From assembly GCF_023715145.1 (NCBI RefSeq), contig NZ_JAMBNP010000007.1, positions 1-64,000 of the forward strand: a stretch of DNA of 64,000 nt. Direction: 5' to 3'. A program made the translations under genes and the position numbers. Source of the stretch: Paenibacillus glycanilyticus. Lineage in GTDB: Bacteria > Bacillota > Bacilli > Paenibacillales > Paenibacillaceae. Below, in pieces: positions 44,730 to 53,341 of this stretch. Within the stretch, counting starts at the first letter, position 1. Each line of letters starts with the position of its first letter. The notes below the pieces were generated by a model. It was not told where the DNA came from, did no database searches, and saw nothing but the letters and a program-made list of their open reading frames with translations.

Positions 44730-46055
44730 TTATTTCGTCGTGCCTTTTGCCGCCTCTTGCACTTGCGTTACCGCGTTGTCGAGAGCTGCCTTCGGATCCT
44801 TGTTCTCGTTCCAGATGTCCGCGAGAGCCGCGCCGATTGGATCCCATACGCTGCCCATCTCCGGAATGGAAGGCATAGCCTGCGAGTTGACGAATTGCGC
44901 CGCAAAGCCGCTCGAGATTTCATCCGCTTTGAACGTTGGATCTTCCATCGCTTCTTTGTTCGCCGGAATGGAGCCCGTCAGGGAGTAGTCCTTCAACTGG
45001 CCGGCCTTCGAAGAAATGAAGTTCGCAAACAGGCGCGATGCATTCGGATACTTCGTGAACGAGTTAACATACCAAGCTTTTACGCCGGAGAACGACACCG
45101 CCGGTTTGCCGTTGATCGTCGGGATTGGAGCTACGCCAAAGTTGATGCCCAGGTTCTTGAAGTCGCCGACCTTCCAAGGACCCGTAATCGTCATCGCAAG
45201 CGATTTGTCCGCGAATTTGCCTTGGATAATGTCCGCGGAAGCATCGCCGGATTTGATCGGCAGAATCTGCTTCAGGGATTGGAAGTACTTCAGGCCTTCC
45301 ACCGCGCCGTCGTTGTTCAGACCGATATCGGCCTTGTTTGTGCCGTTCTCGCCAAACACGTAACCGCCCGTGGATGCGAAGAAGATGTAGTTGAAGTAGA
45401 AGTTGCCCATTTCCCACATGAGGGCGTATTTATTTTTAGCGGGATCATTGAATGTTTTCGAGAAGGTAACGATGTCGTCGAACGATGCGGGAGGTGTCTG
45501 TACCAGGTCTTTGTTATAGAAGAGCGCGTACGTCTCAACCGAACGAGGGTAGCCGTACAGGATACCCTCCGAGGTTACCGCGTTAACCGCAGCTTCCGCA
45601 TTTGCCGTTTTGGTGTCTTCTTCAAAGAAATCGTTAGGAAGAATAAGTCCGGCCGCTACCGCTTGACCAAGGTTGTCATGCGGGAACGTTACAACGTCCG
45701 CGCCGATACCGGCAGGACCGTCTGTCGTCAGCTTTTTCACTTGGTCCGGCGATTCTACCTCTTCGATTTTGACCGGAATGTTGTATTGCGCCGTAAATTC
45801 CTTCGCCATTTCTTCCACAAAGCCGCGTTCGTTCTTCGAATCCCAAACCGTTAGCGTTGCGCCTTCCTCCGGAACAATGGCCTCTTCCGCCGGTGCTTCG
45901 CTTGCACCCGCATTGCCGTTGCCCGCAGAAGCTTCTTCTGTAGCGGCAGGAGCATTGGTTGCCCCAGAATTGCCATTGTTATTGTTGCCGCCGCCTCCGC
46001 AGGCCGACACGATGAACAATGCCGTGATCATCGTCGTTACAAACCACTTTTTCAT
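44730..46055 (-). CDS. malE: Maltodextrin-binding lipoprotein MalE
   Basis: A 441-residue binding protein: signal peptide with lipobox FIVSAC-GGGG, an Ala/Gly/Glu linker, then a family-1 solute-binding fold (TLTVWDSKNERGFVEEMAKEF, GADVVTFPHDNLGQAVAAGLI, GYPRSVETYALFYNKDLV, AMTITGPWKVGDFKNLGINFGVAPIP). The GPW and PIP motifs are typical of maltose/maltodextrin binders. AAGGGG precedes the ATG. First gene of malE-malF-malG-amylase. Confidence 0.93.
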   Translation of the reverse strand: MKKWFVTTMITALFIVSACGGGGNNNNGNSGATNAPAATEEASAGNGNAGASEAPAEEAIVPEEGATLTVWDSKNERGFVEEMAKEFTAQYNIPVKIEEVESPDQVKKLTTDGPAGIGADVVTFPHDNLGQAVAAGLILPNDFFEEDTKTANAEAAVNAVTSEGILYGYPRSVETYALFYNKDLVQTPPASFDDIVTFSKTFNDPAKNKYALMWEMGNFYFNYIFFASTGGYVFGENGTNKADIGLNNDGAVEGLKYFQSLKQILPIKSGDASADIIQGKFADKSLAMTITGPWKVGDFKNLGINFGVAPIPTINGKPAVSFSGVKAWYVNSFTKYPNASRLFANFISSKAGQLKDYSLTGSIPANKEAMEDPTFKADEISSGFAAQFVNSQAMPSIPEMGSVWDPIGAALADIWNENKDPKAALDNAVTQVQEAAKGTTK

Positions 46056-46165
46056 TCTTAAAGATCCCCTTCCGTATTATATGACTTGGATATGGCACCG
46101 CCCGATCATGCCCGTTTCCCGTGCCTGCACTTGAACGGAAGCGGTTATGCCGCTTTATGTCGTTT

Positions 46166-46183
46166 TGTGCAAACGTTTGTGCA
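46166..46183. promoter_or_regulatory. LacI-type operator in the malE leader/promoter
   Basis: TGTGCAAACGTTTGTGCA contains the perfect 10-bp palindrome CAAACGTTTG with the central CG typical of LacI/GalR operators. It lies about 115 bp before the malE start, at a probable promoter. Confidence 0.7.
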
Positions 46184-46206
46184 ATCGGCCGCGGAAAATC
46201 AAGGGC

Positions 46207-46220
46207 TTACATCGTTTTCA
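46207..46220 (-). promoter_or_regulatory. Candidate cre site upstream of malE
   Basis: On the minus strand TGAAAACGATGTAA matches TGWAANCGNTNWCA at 13 of 14 positions. Carbon catabolite control by CcpA is expected for a mal operon. Confidence 0.5.
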
Positions 46221-46304
46221 CTTGTTTTTGGCCTTTTTTACGCCAATAGTCGCCATGAAAGCGTTATATCCATGAATTCATCATACAACAGCCCGAGCAG
46301 TTTG

Positions 46305-46320
46305 TTAAAACGTTTGCACA
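46305..46320. promoter_or_regulatory. Second LacI-type operator half, mal intergenic region
   Basis: TTAAAACGTTTGCACA shares the AAACGTTTGCACA part with the minus-strand reading of the operator at 46166-46183. It lies 135 bp away in the divergent region. Confidence 0.5.
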
Positions 46321-46463
46321 GATGATCTGCCCAAGTAATTTCAGGGTTCTCTCTCGTTTTCTTTATTTTACTCATATTTACCCAATATTTCATCGATTGC
46401 TTAACAAAGTTCCTAACTGCCAGTTTACTTTAAACTGCCGTTCAAGTAACATGTAGGCATAGA

Positions 46464-46482
46464 GTTCAAACGATTGCATAAC
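46464..46482. promoter_or_regulatory. Third LacI-type operator-like site, next to the lacI-family start
   Basis: TTCAAACGATTGCATAA resembles the two other sites (CAAACGATTGCA) and lies about 25 bp before the regulator ATG, which suggests autoregulation. Confidence 0.45.
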
Positions 46483-46503
46483 AGTAAGGGGATCACGATA
46501 ACG

Positions 46504-47538
46504 ATGGTAACCATTAAAGATATTGCGAAAGCTGCAGGCGTTTCCCCTTCGACCGTGTCGAGGGTGGTATCCAATCATCCCCGGATCAGCAAGGAGACCT
46601 CAACCAAGGTCAAAAAGATTATGGAGGAAATGGGCTATCATCCAAACGTCATGGCCAAAAGCCTCGTCTCCAAGACAACCAAGACGTTAGCCATCATGCT
46701 CCCCCGCCCTGCGGAAGAGCTGTTCCAGGACTTCTTTTTCGGAGAATTGCTTAGAGGAATACTGACCCACTCGACAAGAGCGGGCTACGATATGCTGTTA
46801 ACCACGGCAACAAGCGCGCAGGACGAGACCGAAACGATCTCCCGCCTCGTCTTTGGCAGACGGGTAGACGGCGTTATTTTGCTGTCCGCGCGGGTCAATG
46901 ACCCGCTTATCCGCTATTTGAACGAGCAGGATTTCCCAAGCATTCTGATCGGCCGGGCCAGCGAGGAACAAAGCCGAATGATGACGGTCAATAACGATAA
47001 CGTGCAGGCCGCATATGATGCTACCCATCACTTAATCAAGCAAGGCCATGCCCGAATCGGCTTTGTGAGCGGACCAACCAACCTGACCGTATCTCATGAC
47101 CGGATGGAAGGCTATAAGAAGGCGATGCGCGAGGCAGGACTTGCGATGCAATCGGAATGGATTGTTGAAGGCGAATTCCTGCAGGAGAGCGGCTTCCGGG
47201 CGATGTCATTCATGATGGGTCTGCCCGAGCGGCCGACTGGGCTTGTCGTTATCGATGATGTTGTTGCCTTTGGCGTGCTTCGCGGATTAACCGAGCTTGG
47301 CTATAAGGTGCCCGATGATATCAGTCTGGTCAGCTTCAACAATATTGCGTTGTCCGAGCTCGCGACGCCGCCAATCAGCTCGGTGGATATCGGCACGTAT
47401 CAGCTTGGCTACACCGCATCCCAAATGTTGATCCGGCTTATTCAAGGCGAGCCCATCCATCAGTCGAATGTCATAATTCCGCACCGGCTGATCGTACGCG
47501 AATCCTCCGTTCGGCTGGCCGTTAACCGAGGCTTCTAA
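46504..47538 (+). CDS. LacI-family transcriptional regulator (MalR-like)
   Basis: A 344-residue repressor: N-terminal helix-turn-helix TIKDIAKAAGVSPSTVSRVVSNHPRISKETS with the hinge helix MAKSLVSK, then a periplasmic-binding-like effector domain ending LIRLIQGEPIHQSNVIIPHRLIVRESS. ATG at 46504 is chosen; AAGGGG stands 12 bp away, a long spacing. It is divergent from malE and three operator-like sites lie between them, so it most likely controls the maltodextrin genes. Confidence 0.9.
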   Translation: MVTIKDIAKAAGVSPSTVSRVVSNHPRISKETSTKVKKIMEEMGYHPNVMAKSLVSKTTKTLAIMLPRPAEELFQDFFFGELLRGILTHSTRAGYDMLLTTATSAQDETETISRLVFGRRVDGVILLSARVNDPLIRYLNEQDFPSILIGRASEEQSRMMTVNNDNVQAAYDATHHLIKQGHARIGFVSGPTNLTVSHDRMEGYKKAMREAGLAMQSEWIVEGEFLQESGFRAMSFMMGLPERPTGLVVIDDVVAFGVLRGLTELGYKVPDDISLVSFNNIALSELATPPISSVDIGTYQLGYTASQMLIRLIQGEPIHQSNVIIPHRLIVRESSVRLAVNRGF

Positions 47539-47551
47539 GCCGTATGCAAAG

Positions 47552-47585
47552 CCTTTCCTTCGCGCACACTATAGCCTAGGAAAGG
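47552..47585 (+). promoter_or_regulatory. Inverted repeat in the dps leader
   Basis: CCTTTCCT at 47552-47559 pairs with AGGAAAGG at 47578-47585, just before the GAGGAAC ribosome binding site of the Dps-like gene. It may be the end of the lacI-type transcript or an operator. Confidence 0.35.
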
Positions 47586-47597
47586 ACTGAGGAACCG

Positions 47598-48032
47598 ATG
47601 ACACAAACCAATGACGTTCTCAATAAACAAATCGCCAATTGGAGCGTCCTGTACATTAAACTGCACAACTATCACTGGTATGTAAAAGGAACGCAATTTT
47701 TCACGCTGCACGTGAAGTTTCAGGAGTTCTACGAGGAGGCGGCTCTCCATGTCGATGAGCTTGCCGAGCGGCTTCTGGCTTTAAAAGGCGCCCCGGTTGC
47801 TACGATGGCGGAATACCTCCAAATCGCCAGCATCAAGGAAGCCTCCGGCAGCGAGTCCGCCCATCAAATGGTCGAGACGTTGATCAGCGACTTTAGCATC
47901 GTAATTGGCGAGGTTAAGGAAGGCATGGAGGTTGCGCAAAGCGCCGGCGACGAGACAACCGCCGACATGCTGCTGGCGATCCATACCACGCTCGAGAAGC
48001 ATGTCTGGATGCTGACCGCGTTTAATGCTTGA
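47598..48032 (+). CDS. dps: Dps-family DNA-binding/ferritin-like protein
   Basis: A 144-residue Dps-like protein. The ferroxidase ligands of the family are seen as [10 protein letters not shown] (His) and [24 protein letters not shown] (Asp/Glu). It stores iron, detoxifies peroxide and may coat DNA as a dodecamer. It lacks an N-terminal Lys-rich tail, so direct DNA binding may be weak. GAGGAAC precedes the ATG. Confidence 0.93.
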   Translation: MTQTNDVLNKQIANWSVLYIKLHNYHWYVKGTQFFTLHVKFQEFYEEAALHVDELAERLLALKGAPVATMAEYLQIASIKEASGSESAHQMVETLISDFSIVIGEVKEGMEVAQSAGDETTADMLLAIHTTLEKHVWMLTAFNA

Positions 48033-48044
48033 TTAGATTTCCCG

Positions 48045-48097
48045 AAAAAAGCAACACCCCCGCATAAGCCCTAGGCTTTCTGCGGGGGTGTTTTTTC
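48045..48097. terminator. Bidirectional terminator between dps and the DHA2 exporter
   Basis: AACACCCCCGCA/TGCGGGGGTGTT stem flanked by an A run and a T run, between convergent genes. Confidence 0.92.
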
Positions 48098-48109
48098 AAA
48101 TTCAATACG

Positions 48110-49615
48110 TTAAGCAACCGTTTTTCCGGCCGTTTCTTGTTCCTCGCGTTTCGTGAGTACTTCCTTCTTCAGGAACCAGGTGATTACAAAGGATACGACC
48201 GCGAACCCAAGCGCTATAGCGAAGATATGATCGAAGGAATGGGCAAATACCGTTTGGATCTTCAGAACGAGATCGGACGGCAACCCGGCCGGAATCCCGC
48301 CTGTTTTTATCGAATCTACCGTTCCCGGGTCCATTCCGCCCGACAAGCTGTTTATGCCGTCTTTAATGCTCTTGGCGAGGACGCTGCCGAATACGCTCAG
48401 ACCAACCGTAGCGCCAAGGGACTGGAACAGCTGCACCGTGCCAAGCGCTACGCCGCTATGCTCTTTCTCTACGGACTCCTGAACGATCAGGTTATCACCG
48501 CCAAACAACGCTCCAATGCCTAATCCCATCACAAAGAAGGCAATAATTACAAACAGCGGAGTTGTGCTTACGGCAAGCTGCGTGAGCATGAATATTCCGA
48601 CAAGCGGCAACACGAAGCAAGTAATAAACAGGTTGCGATAAGCTACGCGGGTAATTAAAAACCCGTTTACAATGCTGGACGGGATAGCACCGGCCATAAA
48701 GGCGAACATCAGATAGCCCGCTTCCGTTGGCGTAAGTCCCATCACATTTTGCGCGAAGAACGGGAAGGTTGCGATTCCGCCCATAAGCCCAAGCATTAAC
48801 GTAAAGACAAGAAGCGATAAGACAACGACATTCCGGTTGCGGAACAGATGCAGCGGAATGATCGGCTCCTTCGCTCTTGATTCGATTCGAATAAACAAGC
48901 CGATTAGCACTGCGGATAAAGCAAGCAAGCCTATGATGATAGGGGACGACCAGCTTAATCCCTGATTATCAATCAATACAGGCGCAATTAGGAAGGACAG
49001 CAATGCGGCTACAAGCGTCCCCGCCCCTGCCCAGTCAATGGAGTGCTTCTCTTCCCCTTTGAACTCATGCAGCCCCTTGAACAAGAAGGCCACCGCGATA
49101 ACCGCTACGGGAATATTAATCAGGAACAACCAATGCCAATTCAGATTGCCGACAAAATAACCTCCGATTGTCGGCCCAATCAACTGCGGCAAAATCATCA
49201 ACGGCCCAATGAGGCTTTGCACCTTCGCGCGCTGCTCCAGCGGGAAGGACTCGCCGATAATCACAAGAGCAATCGGCATTAATCCGCCTGCTCCAATCCC
49301 TTGAATGCCTCTGCCGATAAGCAGCTGCGCCATCGAATCGGCGGAACCGCACACGATCGAGCCTACACAGAACAAGGCCATGCAGCTCATATATATTTTT
49401 TTCCGGCCGAATACATCCGCAAGCCTGCCCAATATCGGCATCGCAATGGTCATAGCCAGCATGTACACGCCCGCTACCCAGCCGTACAGCGATAAGCCAT
49501 GAAGTTCTCGTATGATCGTTGGCATCGCTGTAGAAACGACCGTCTCATCCATCTCGGCAAATATAAGGCCAAGCAGCAGGCCGATCAGGATAAGCGTTTT
49601 ATTGTTTTTATTCAC
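48110..49615 (-). CDS. MFS drug:H+ antiporter, DHA2 (EmrB/QacA) family
   Basis: A 501-residue transporter with 14 hydrophobic segments. The DHA2 motif A is GRLADVFGRKKIYM near residue 70; motif C-like LPQLIGPTIGG lies near 145. MDETVVSTAMPTI at the end of TM1 is the family D1 motif. It probably exports drugs or cationic compounds. I chose GTG at 49615 because GGAGAGGTG lies 6 bp before it; ATGs at 49651 and 49702 have poor sites. Confidence 0.92.
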   Translation of the reverse strand: MNKNNKTLILIGLLLGLIFAEMDETVVSTAMPTIIRELHGLSLYGWVAGVYMLAMTIAMPILGRLADVFGRKKIYMSCMALFCVGSIVCGSADSMAQLLIGRGIQGIGAGGLMPIALVIIGESFPLEQRAKVQSLIGPLMILPQLIGPTIGGYFVGNLNWHWLFLINIPVAVIAVAFLFKGLHEFKGEEKHSIDWAGAGTLVAALLSFLIAPVLIDNQGLSWSSPIIIGLLALSAVLIGLFIRIESRAKEPIIPLHLFRNRNVVVLSLLVFTLMLGLMGGIATFPFFAQNVMGLTPTEAGYLMFAFMAGAIPSSIVNGFLITRVAYRNLFITCFVLPLVGIFMLTQLAVSTTPLFVIIAFFVMGLGIGALFGGDNLIVQESVEKEHSGVALGTVQLFQSLGATVGLSVFGSVLAKSIKDGINSLSGGMDPGTVDSIKTGGIPAGLPSDLVLKIQTVFAHSFDHIFAIALGFAVVSFVITWFLKKEVLTKREEQETAGKTVA

Positions 49616-49700
49616 ATCCAGCACCTCTCCACTTCGTTTATCTGGAATCATCTTACCCGCCGAATTTAAACGGAATTTAAACCGGAGGGGATGAGGATGC

Positions 49701-49734
49701 AAAAAAAGACTGCCGACACTTTCTCGGGCAGTCT
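49701..49734 (-). terminator. Terminator after the FAH-family gene
   Basis: AGACTGCC/GGCAGTCT stem followed on the minus strand by TTTTTTT. Confidence 0.88.
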
Positions 49735-49761
49735 AGTCTGTTAGCTCTTCATGTATGCTGC

Positions 49762-50391
49762 TTATACAAGCTTTATTGTGCAGCTTGCTGCTTTTTCCCC
49801 ATTCCACAGCGCTTCAAGCACGTCGCCGTCATGCAGGGCGGCCACGCCGGCAGGCGTACCCGTAAAGATAATGTCGCCTTCGCCAAGTCCGTAACGCGAA
49901 TCGATATGGCGCACCAGCTCGGAGATGCTGAACAGCATATCCTTCGAGTTGCCAAGCTGTGCCTGCTCGCCGTTGCGAATAAGGGCGAAATCAAACGCCT
50001 TCAGACCTTCCTCGCCCGGGTAAGCCATCCATTCGCCAAGCGGCGCGGAGGATTTGAAGCCTTTGGCATCGAGCCACGGCTGACCTTTTGCCTTCAGCTT
50101 GCTTTGCACGTCACGAAGGGTAAGATCAAGCCCAAGCGCAAGCCCGTCAATAATCTCGTCCGGCGACATGCCCGGTTCAAGAGGGCGTGCAATGCGAAGC
50201 ACAAGCTCCAGCTCGAAATGCACTTCTCCCCGTCCGCCTGGAATTTCCACGGCATTGCCGTTCATCGGCACGACAGCATGAGAAGGCTTCGTGAAGACGA
50301 GCGGCTCCTCCGGTACCTCGTTGCCTAGCTCAAGCGCGTGCAGCCGGTAATTCCGGCCGATGCAGTAGATGTTTCGAATGTTGTTTGTCAT
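49762..50391 (-). CDS. Fumarylacetoacetate hydrolase family protein
   Basis: A 209-residue FAH-fold enzyme: IYCIGRNYRLHALELGNEVPEEPLVF near the N-terminus, metal ligands in EVHFELELVLRI (ExE) and LDLTLRDVQ (Asp), and TGTPAGVAALHDGDVLE at the end. Family members act as acylpyruvases, oxaloacetate decarboxylases or hydratases; the exact reaction is open. ATG at 50391 follows GGGAGG. The leader is hairpin array B, which begins at the stop of the ABC-F gene. Confidence 0.9.
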   Translation of the reverse strand: MTNNIRNIYCIGRNYRLHALELGNEVPEEPLVFTKPSHAVVPMNGNAVEIPGGRGEVHFELELVLRIARPLEPGMSPDEIIDGLALGLDLTLRDVQSKLKAKGQPWLDAKGFKSSAPLGEWMAYPGEEGLKAFDFALIRNGEQAQLGNSKDMLFSISELVRHIDSRYGLGEGDIIFTGTPAGVAALHDGDVLEALWNGEKAASCTIKLV

Positions 50392-50409
50392 ATGAAGTCC
50401 TCCCAAAAA

Positions 50410-50684
50410 GAATTGTCACCACAAACAGCCTGAACTAGGCTGTTCGTGATGATTCTTGCTTCGAAAGCATAAGCCTAAAGAATTGTCACCACAAACAGCC
50501 TAAACAAGGCTGTTCGTGATGATTCTTGCTTCGAAAGCATAAACCTAAAGAATGGTCACCACAAACAGCCTGAACTAGGCTGTTCGTGATGATTCTTGCT
50601 TCGAAAGCGTAAACCTAAAGAATGGTCACCACAAACAGCCTAAACAAGGCTGTTCGTGATGATTCTTGCTTCGAAAGCGTAAAA
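50410..50684 (-). repeat. Hairpin array B: four hairpins, 70-bp period
   Basis: Four units start at 50410, 50480, 50550 and 50620. Each has a 48-nt imperfect hairpin (AATCATCACGAACAGCCT pairing with AGGCTGTTTGTGGTGACMATT) and a 22-nt linker with the core AYGCTTTCGAAG on the minus strand. Loops alternate between TGAACTA (copies 1, 3) and TAAACAA (copies 2, 4), which shows a two-unit duplication. The array fills the whole gap between the ABC-F stop and the FAH-family ribosome binding site. Confidence 0.93.
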
Positions 50685-52652
50685 CTAGCCTTTCTTCTGC
50701 GCTGCGATCTTCTCGGCAAGCTCGTTAAGCTCCGTCCAGCGATCCATCAGCTCTTCCAGCTTCGTCTCCAGTTGCTGCTGCTCATCAACCAGCTGCTGCA
50801 GCAGGGCAGAATCGCTGCCGGCATTGTTCATGCGCTCCGTAACGGAGGCCAGCTGCTCTTCGGCTTTTTCGATCCAGCCATCAATCTGCTCGTAATCCTT
50901 CTGATCCTTATACGACATACGCGTAACACGCTCACCGGATGGTTTGCTTCCGCTGTCGGCGGCCGGGTTATCCGCTCCTGCCGCCGGTTTGGCTGCCGCT
51001 TGCGCCGCTTTCCCTCTTCCCGCGGAAGAGCCGGCCGAATCCGAAGACCCGCCATGCTTCTCTACATACTCCTGGTATTCCGTATAGTTGCCAACATGCT
51101 GCGTAATGACGCCCTCGCCTTCAAAAGCGAAGATCTTATCTACAGTCCGGTCGAGGAAGTAACGGTCATGGGATACGATGAACACAACGCCCGGGAAGTC
51201 GTCCAGATAATCCTCCAGTACCGATAGTGTCGCAATATCCAAGTCATTGGTAGGTTCGTCGAGCAGCAATACGTTAGGCGCGTTCATCAGGACGCGAAGC
51301 AATTGCAGACGGCGCTTCTCGCCCCCGGAAAGCTTGCCGATAATGGACCACTGCATCGCCGGCGGAAAAAGGAACCGCTCGAGCATCTGGCCTGCCGAGA
51401 TGGTTGTACCGTCTGCCGTACGTACCTGCTCCGCCCCTTCGCGGATATACTCGATCACGCGAAGCGTTTCGTCCATCTCTTCATGCTCCTGCGAGAACCA
51501 GCCCAGCTTAACGGTCATCCCCAGCTCAACCCTGCCTCCGTCCGGCTCCAGCCTGTGTGCAATCAGCTTCAGCAAAGTCGATTTGCCGCTGCCGTTGCGC
51601 CCAACGATGCCGACACGGTCCTCGGGAACCGCGATATAGCTGAAATCACGGATAAGCGTGCGGTCGCCAAACTGCTTGCTGACGGACTCCATCTCCACAA
51701 TCTTTTTGCCGAGCCGCGTTGAAGCCACGGATACATCCATCTTGCCGGTTGATTGCTTAGGAGCTTGCGCCTTCAAATCCTCGAAGCGGTCAATCCTTGC
51801 CTTCTGCTTGGTCGTCCGGGCTTTCGCCCCGCGCCGAATCCAGGCCAGCTCGCTCCTCAGCAGATTCTGGCGCTTGTCTTCCGAAGCTGCTTCCCGCTCC
51901 TCGCGCTCCACCTTCAGCTCGAGAAACCGGCTGTAGTTCGCCTCATAGAAGAATGCCCGCCCTTTATCCAGCTCGATTACGCGGTTACTGACCCGGTCCA
52001 GGAAGTAGCGATCATGGGTAATCATAAGCAGGGCGCCTTTGCGCTTCTGCAGCATACCTTCAAGCCAGGCAACGGATTCGTTGTCAATATGGTTGGTAGG
52101 CTCGTCCAGAATAAGAATGTCCGAAGGCTGCAGCAGCGCCGCTGCCATCGCTACGCGTTTCCGCTGGCCGCCCGAGAACGTGTCTACTTTATCGTTGAAG
52201 TTCTGGATGCCCAGCCTGCCGAGCGCCGTCTTCGCTTCGCTCTCGAGCGTCCAAGCATCCAGCTCATCCATCTTCTGATTTGCTTTGATCAGCCGCTCCT
52301 GCAGCGACTCGTCGCTTGGCTTCAGCTCCAGCGCCTCAAGCGCAGCCGCGTACTCGCGAACCGCCCGCAGCTGAGGGGAATTGCCGCCAAGCACATGCTC
52401 AAGCGCCGTCTCTCCAGGCGCAAATGCCGGGTCCTGCGCCAGCATCCGGACAACTACGCGGTTGCCGATCGCGATGTTTCCGGCGTCGGCAGGCTCCAGT
52501 CCGGCGATGACCTTCAGAAACGTTGACTTCCCCGTTCCGTTAACGCCGATAATGCCAATCTTATCGCCGTCTTCGACGCCAAAGGTCACGTCCTCGAACA
52601 GCATTTTCTCGCCGTAGCTTTTGGTTATATGTTCAACTGATAATAAATGCAT
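50685..52652 (-). CDS. ABC-F family ATPase (Uup-like)
   Basis: A 655-residue soluble protein with two ABC domains: Walker A GVNGTGKST and GRNGSGKST, signatures TFSGGQRKR and KLSGGEKRR, Walker B ILILDEPTNH and VLLLDEPTND. The inter-domain linker lies at about 230-310. A disordered Ala/Gly/Ser stretch (about 535-575) leads into a C-terminal coiled coil (about 590-650) as in Uup. It acts on ribosomes or in DNA-structure maintenance. It has no membrane partner. Confidence 0.93.
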   Translation of the reverse strand: MHLLSVEHITKSYGEKMLFEDVTFGVEDGDKIGIIGVNGTGKSTFLKVIAGLEPADAGNIAIGNRVVVRMLAQDPAFAPGETALEHVLGGNSPQLRAVREYAAALEALELKPSDESLQERLIKANQKMDELDAWTLESEAKTALGRLGIQNFNDKVDTFSGGQRKRVAMAAALLQPSDILILDEPTNHIDNESVAWLEGMLQKRKGALLMITHDRYFLDRVSNRVIELDKGRAFFYEANYSRFLELKVEREEREAASEDKRQNLLRSELAWIRRGAKARTTKQKARIDRFEDLKAQAPKQSTGKMDVSVASTRLGKKIVEMESVSKQFGDRTLIRDFSYIAVPEDRVGIVGRNGSGKSTLLKLIAHRLEPDGGRVELGMTVKLGWFSQEHEEMDETLRVIEYIREGAEQVRTADGTTISAGQMLERFLFPPAMQWSIIGKLSGGEKRRLQLLRVLMNAPNVLLLDEPTNDLDIATLSVLEDYLDDFPGVVFIVSHDRYFLDRTVDKIFAFEGEGVITQHVGNYTEYQEYVEKHGGSSDSAGSSAGRGKAAQAAAKPAAGADNPAADSGSKPSGERVTRMSYKDQKDYEQIDGWIEKAEEQLASVTERMNNAGSDSALLQQLVDEQQQLETKLEELMDRWTELNELAEKIAAQKKG

Positions 52653-52800
52653 AAGTTACCCTACTTTACATCCAAAATGTGCAGCCGCCGCGCGGGCATC
52701 TGCCATCCGTATCATACCATATTCCGGCGCCCGCTGGCACCCGAGCCCATGCAGCATGCAAACTCACCAGTCCCGCCTCACGCCTCACGCCTCATGCTAG
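52653..52800. other. Upstream region of the ABC-F gene
   Basis: No gene is seen. A TATGAT hexamer on the minus strand near 52718-52713 is a possible -10. The short direct repeat CCTCACG occurs three times around 52775-52797. Confidence 0.4.
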
Positions 52801-52802
52801 CA

Positions 52803-53256
52803 GCTTAACGATGTCGCGTATCTTTAAGCAACACTATCTGCCCCATTTCTGATGGCTTAACGATACGGCGTATCGTTAAGCCCAGTCAAAACCGTCCATT
52901 TTGCTCATTTCCCCAACTTTTCTCTCATCTTAACGATGCCGTACATCGCCAAGACCATGCACTTCCCACTATATAGTCACTTTAACGATGTCCCGCATCG
53001 TTAAGCTTAGCCCGTTGACTGCAACCAAGCTAGTTTCTGCTTTCCTGGCCAACCTTAAGGTCCTTAAAGGACCTTAAATGACCATTTCAAACGTGTCAGA
53101 TTATCGTTAAGGCCCTTTAGGGAACTTAACGGCACACTTTTTCGGTGCAATTCCATCATTTCTGCTTTCCCGGCCAACCTTAAGGCCCCTAAAGGACCTT
53201 AAGCACCCAACTCATACCCCGCGGAGCAAGGTTAAGATCCCTCAGGGACCTTAACC
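52803..53256. repeat. Array of eight short palindromes of two types
   Basis: Type 1, CTTAACGAT-n-ATCGTTAAG, occurs at about 52803, 52855 (near perfect 27 bp), 52928 and 52981. Type 2, CCTTAAGG-n-CCTTAA-like, occurs at about 53053, 53103, 53178 and 53230. Spacing is about 50-75 bp. The stretch between the ABC-F gene and fumC has no coding potential. Confidence 0.85.
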
Positions 53257-53300
53257 TTCCGTTTTGCAGCCAACTGCCCGCTCTAAAAAACGCGCAAACA

Positions 53301-53332
53301 AAAAAAACAGGCTCCGGGACATCCGGAGCCTG
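53301..53332 (-). terminator. Terminator after fumC
   Basis: CAGGCTCCGG/CCGGAGCCTG stem followed on the minus strand by a T run. Confidence 0.92.
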
Positions 53333-53341
53333 CCTCATCTA

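Noticed and set aside
50410-50684. CRISPR array or attC-like sites at the 70-bp repeats
   Set aside because: There are no unique spacers, no integrase and no cassette ORFs. The array is a leader repeat that fits three other loci.
52803-53256. Replication origin or dif-like site in the palindrome cluster
   Set aside because: There are no DnaA boxes of TTATNCACA type, no AT-rich unwinding stretch and no dif-like 28-mer.
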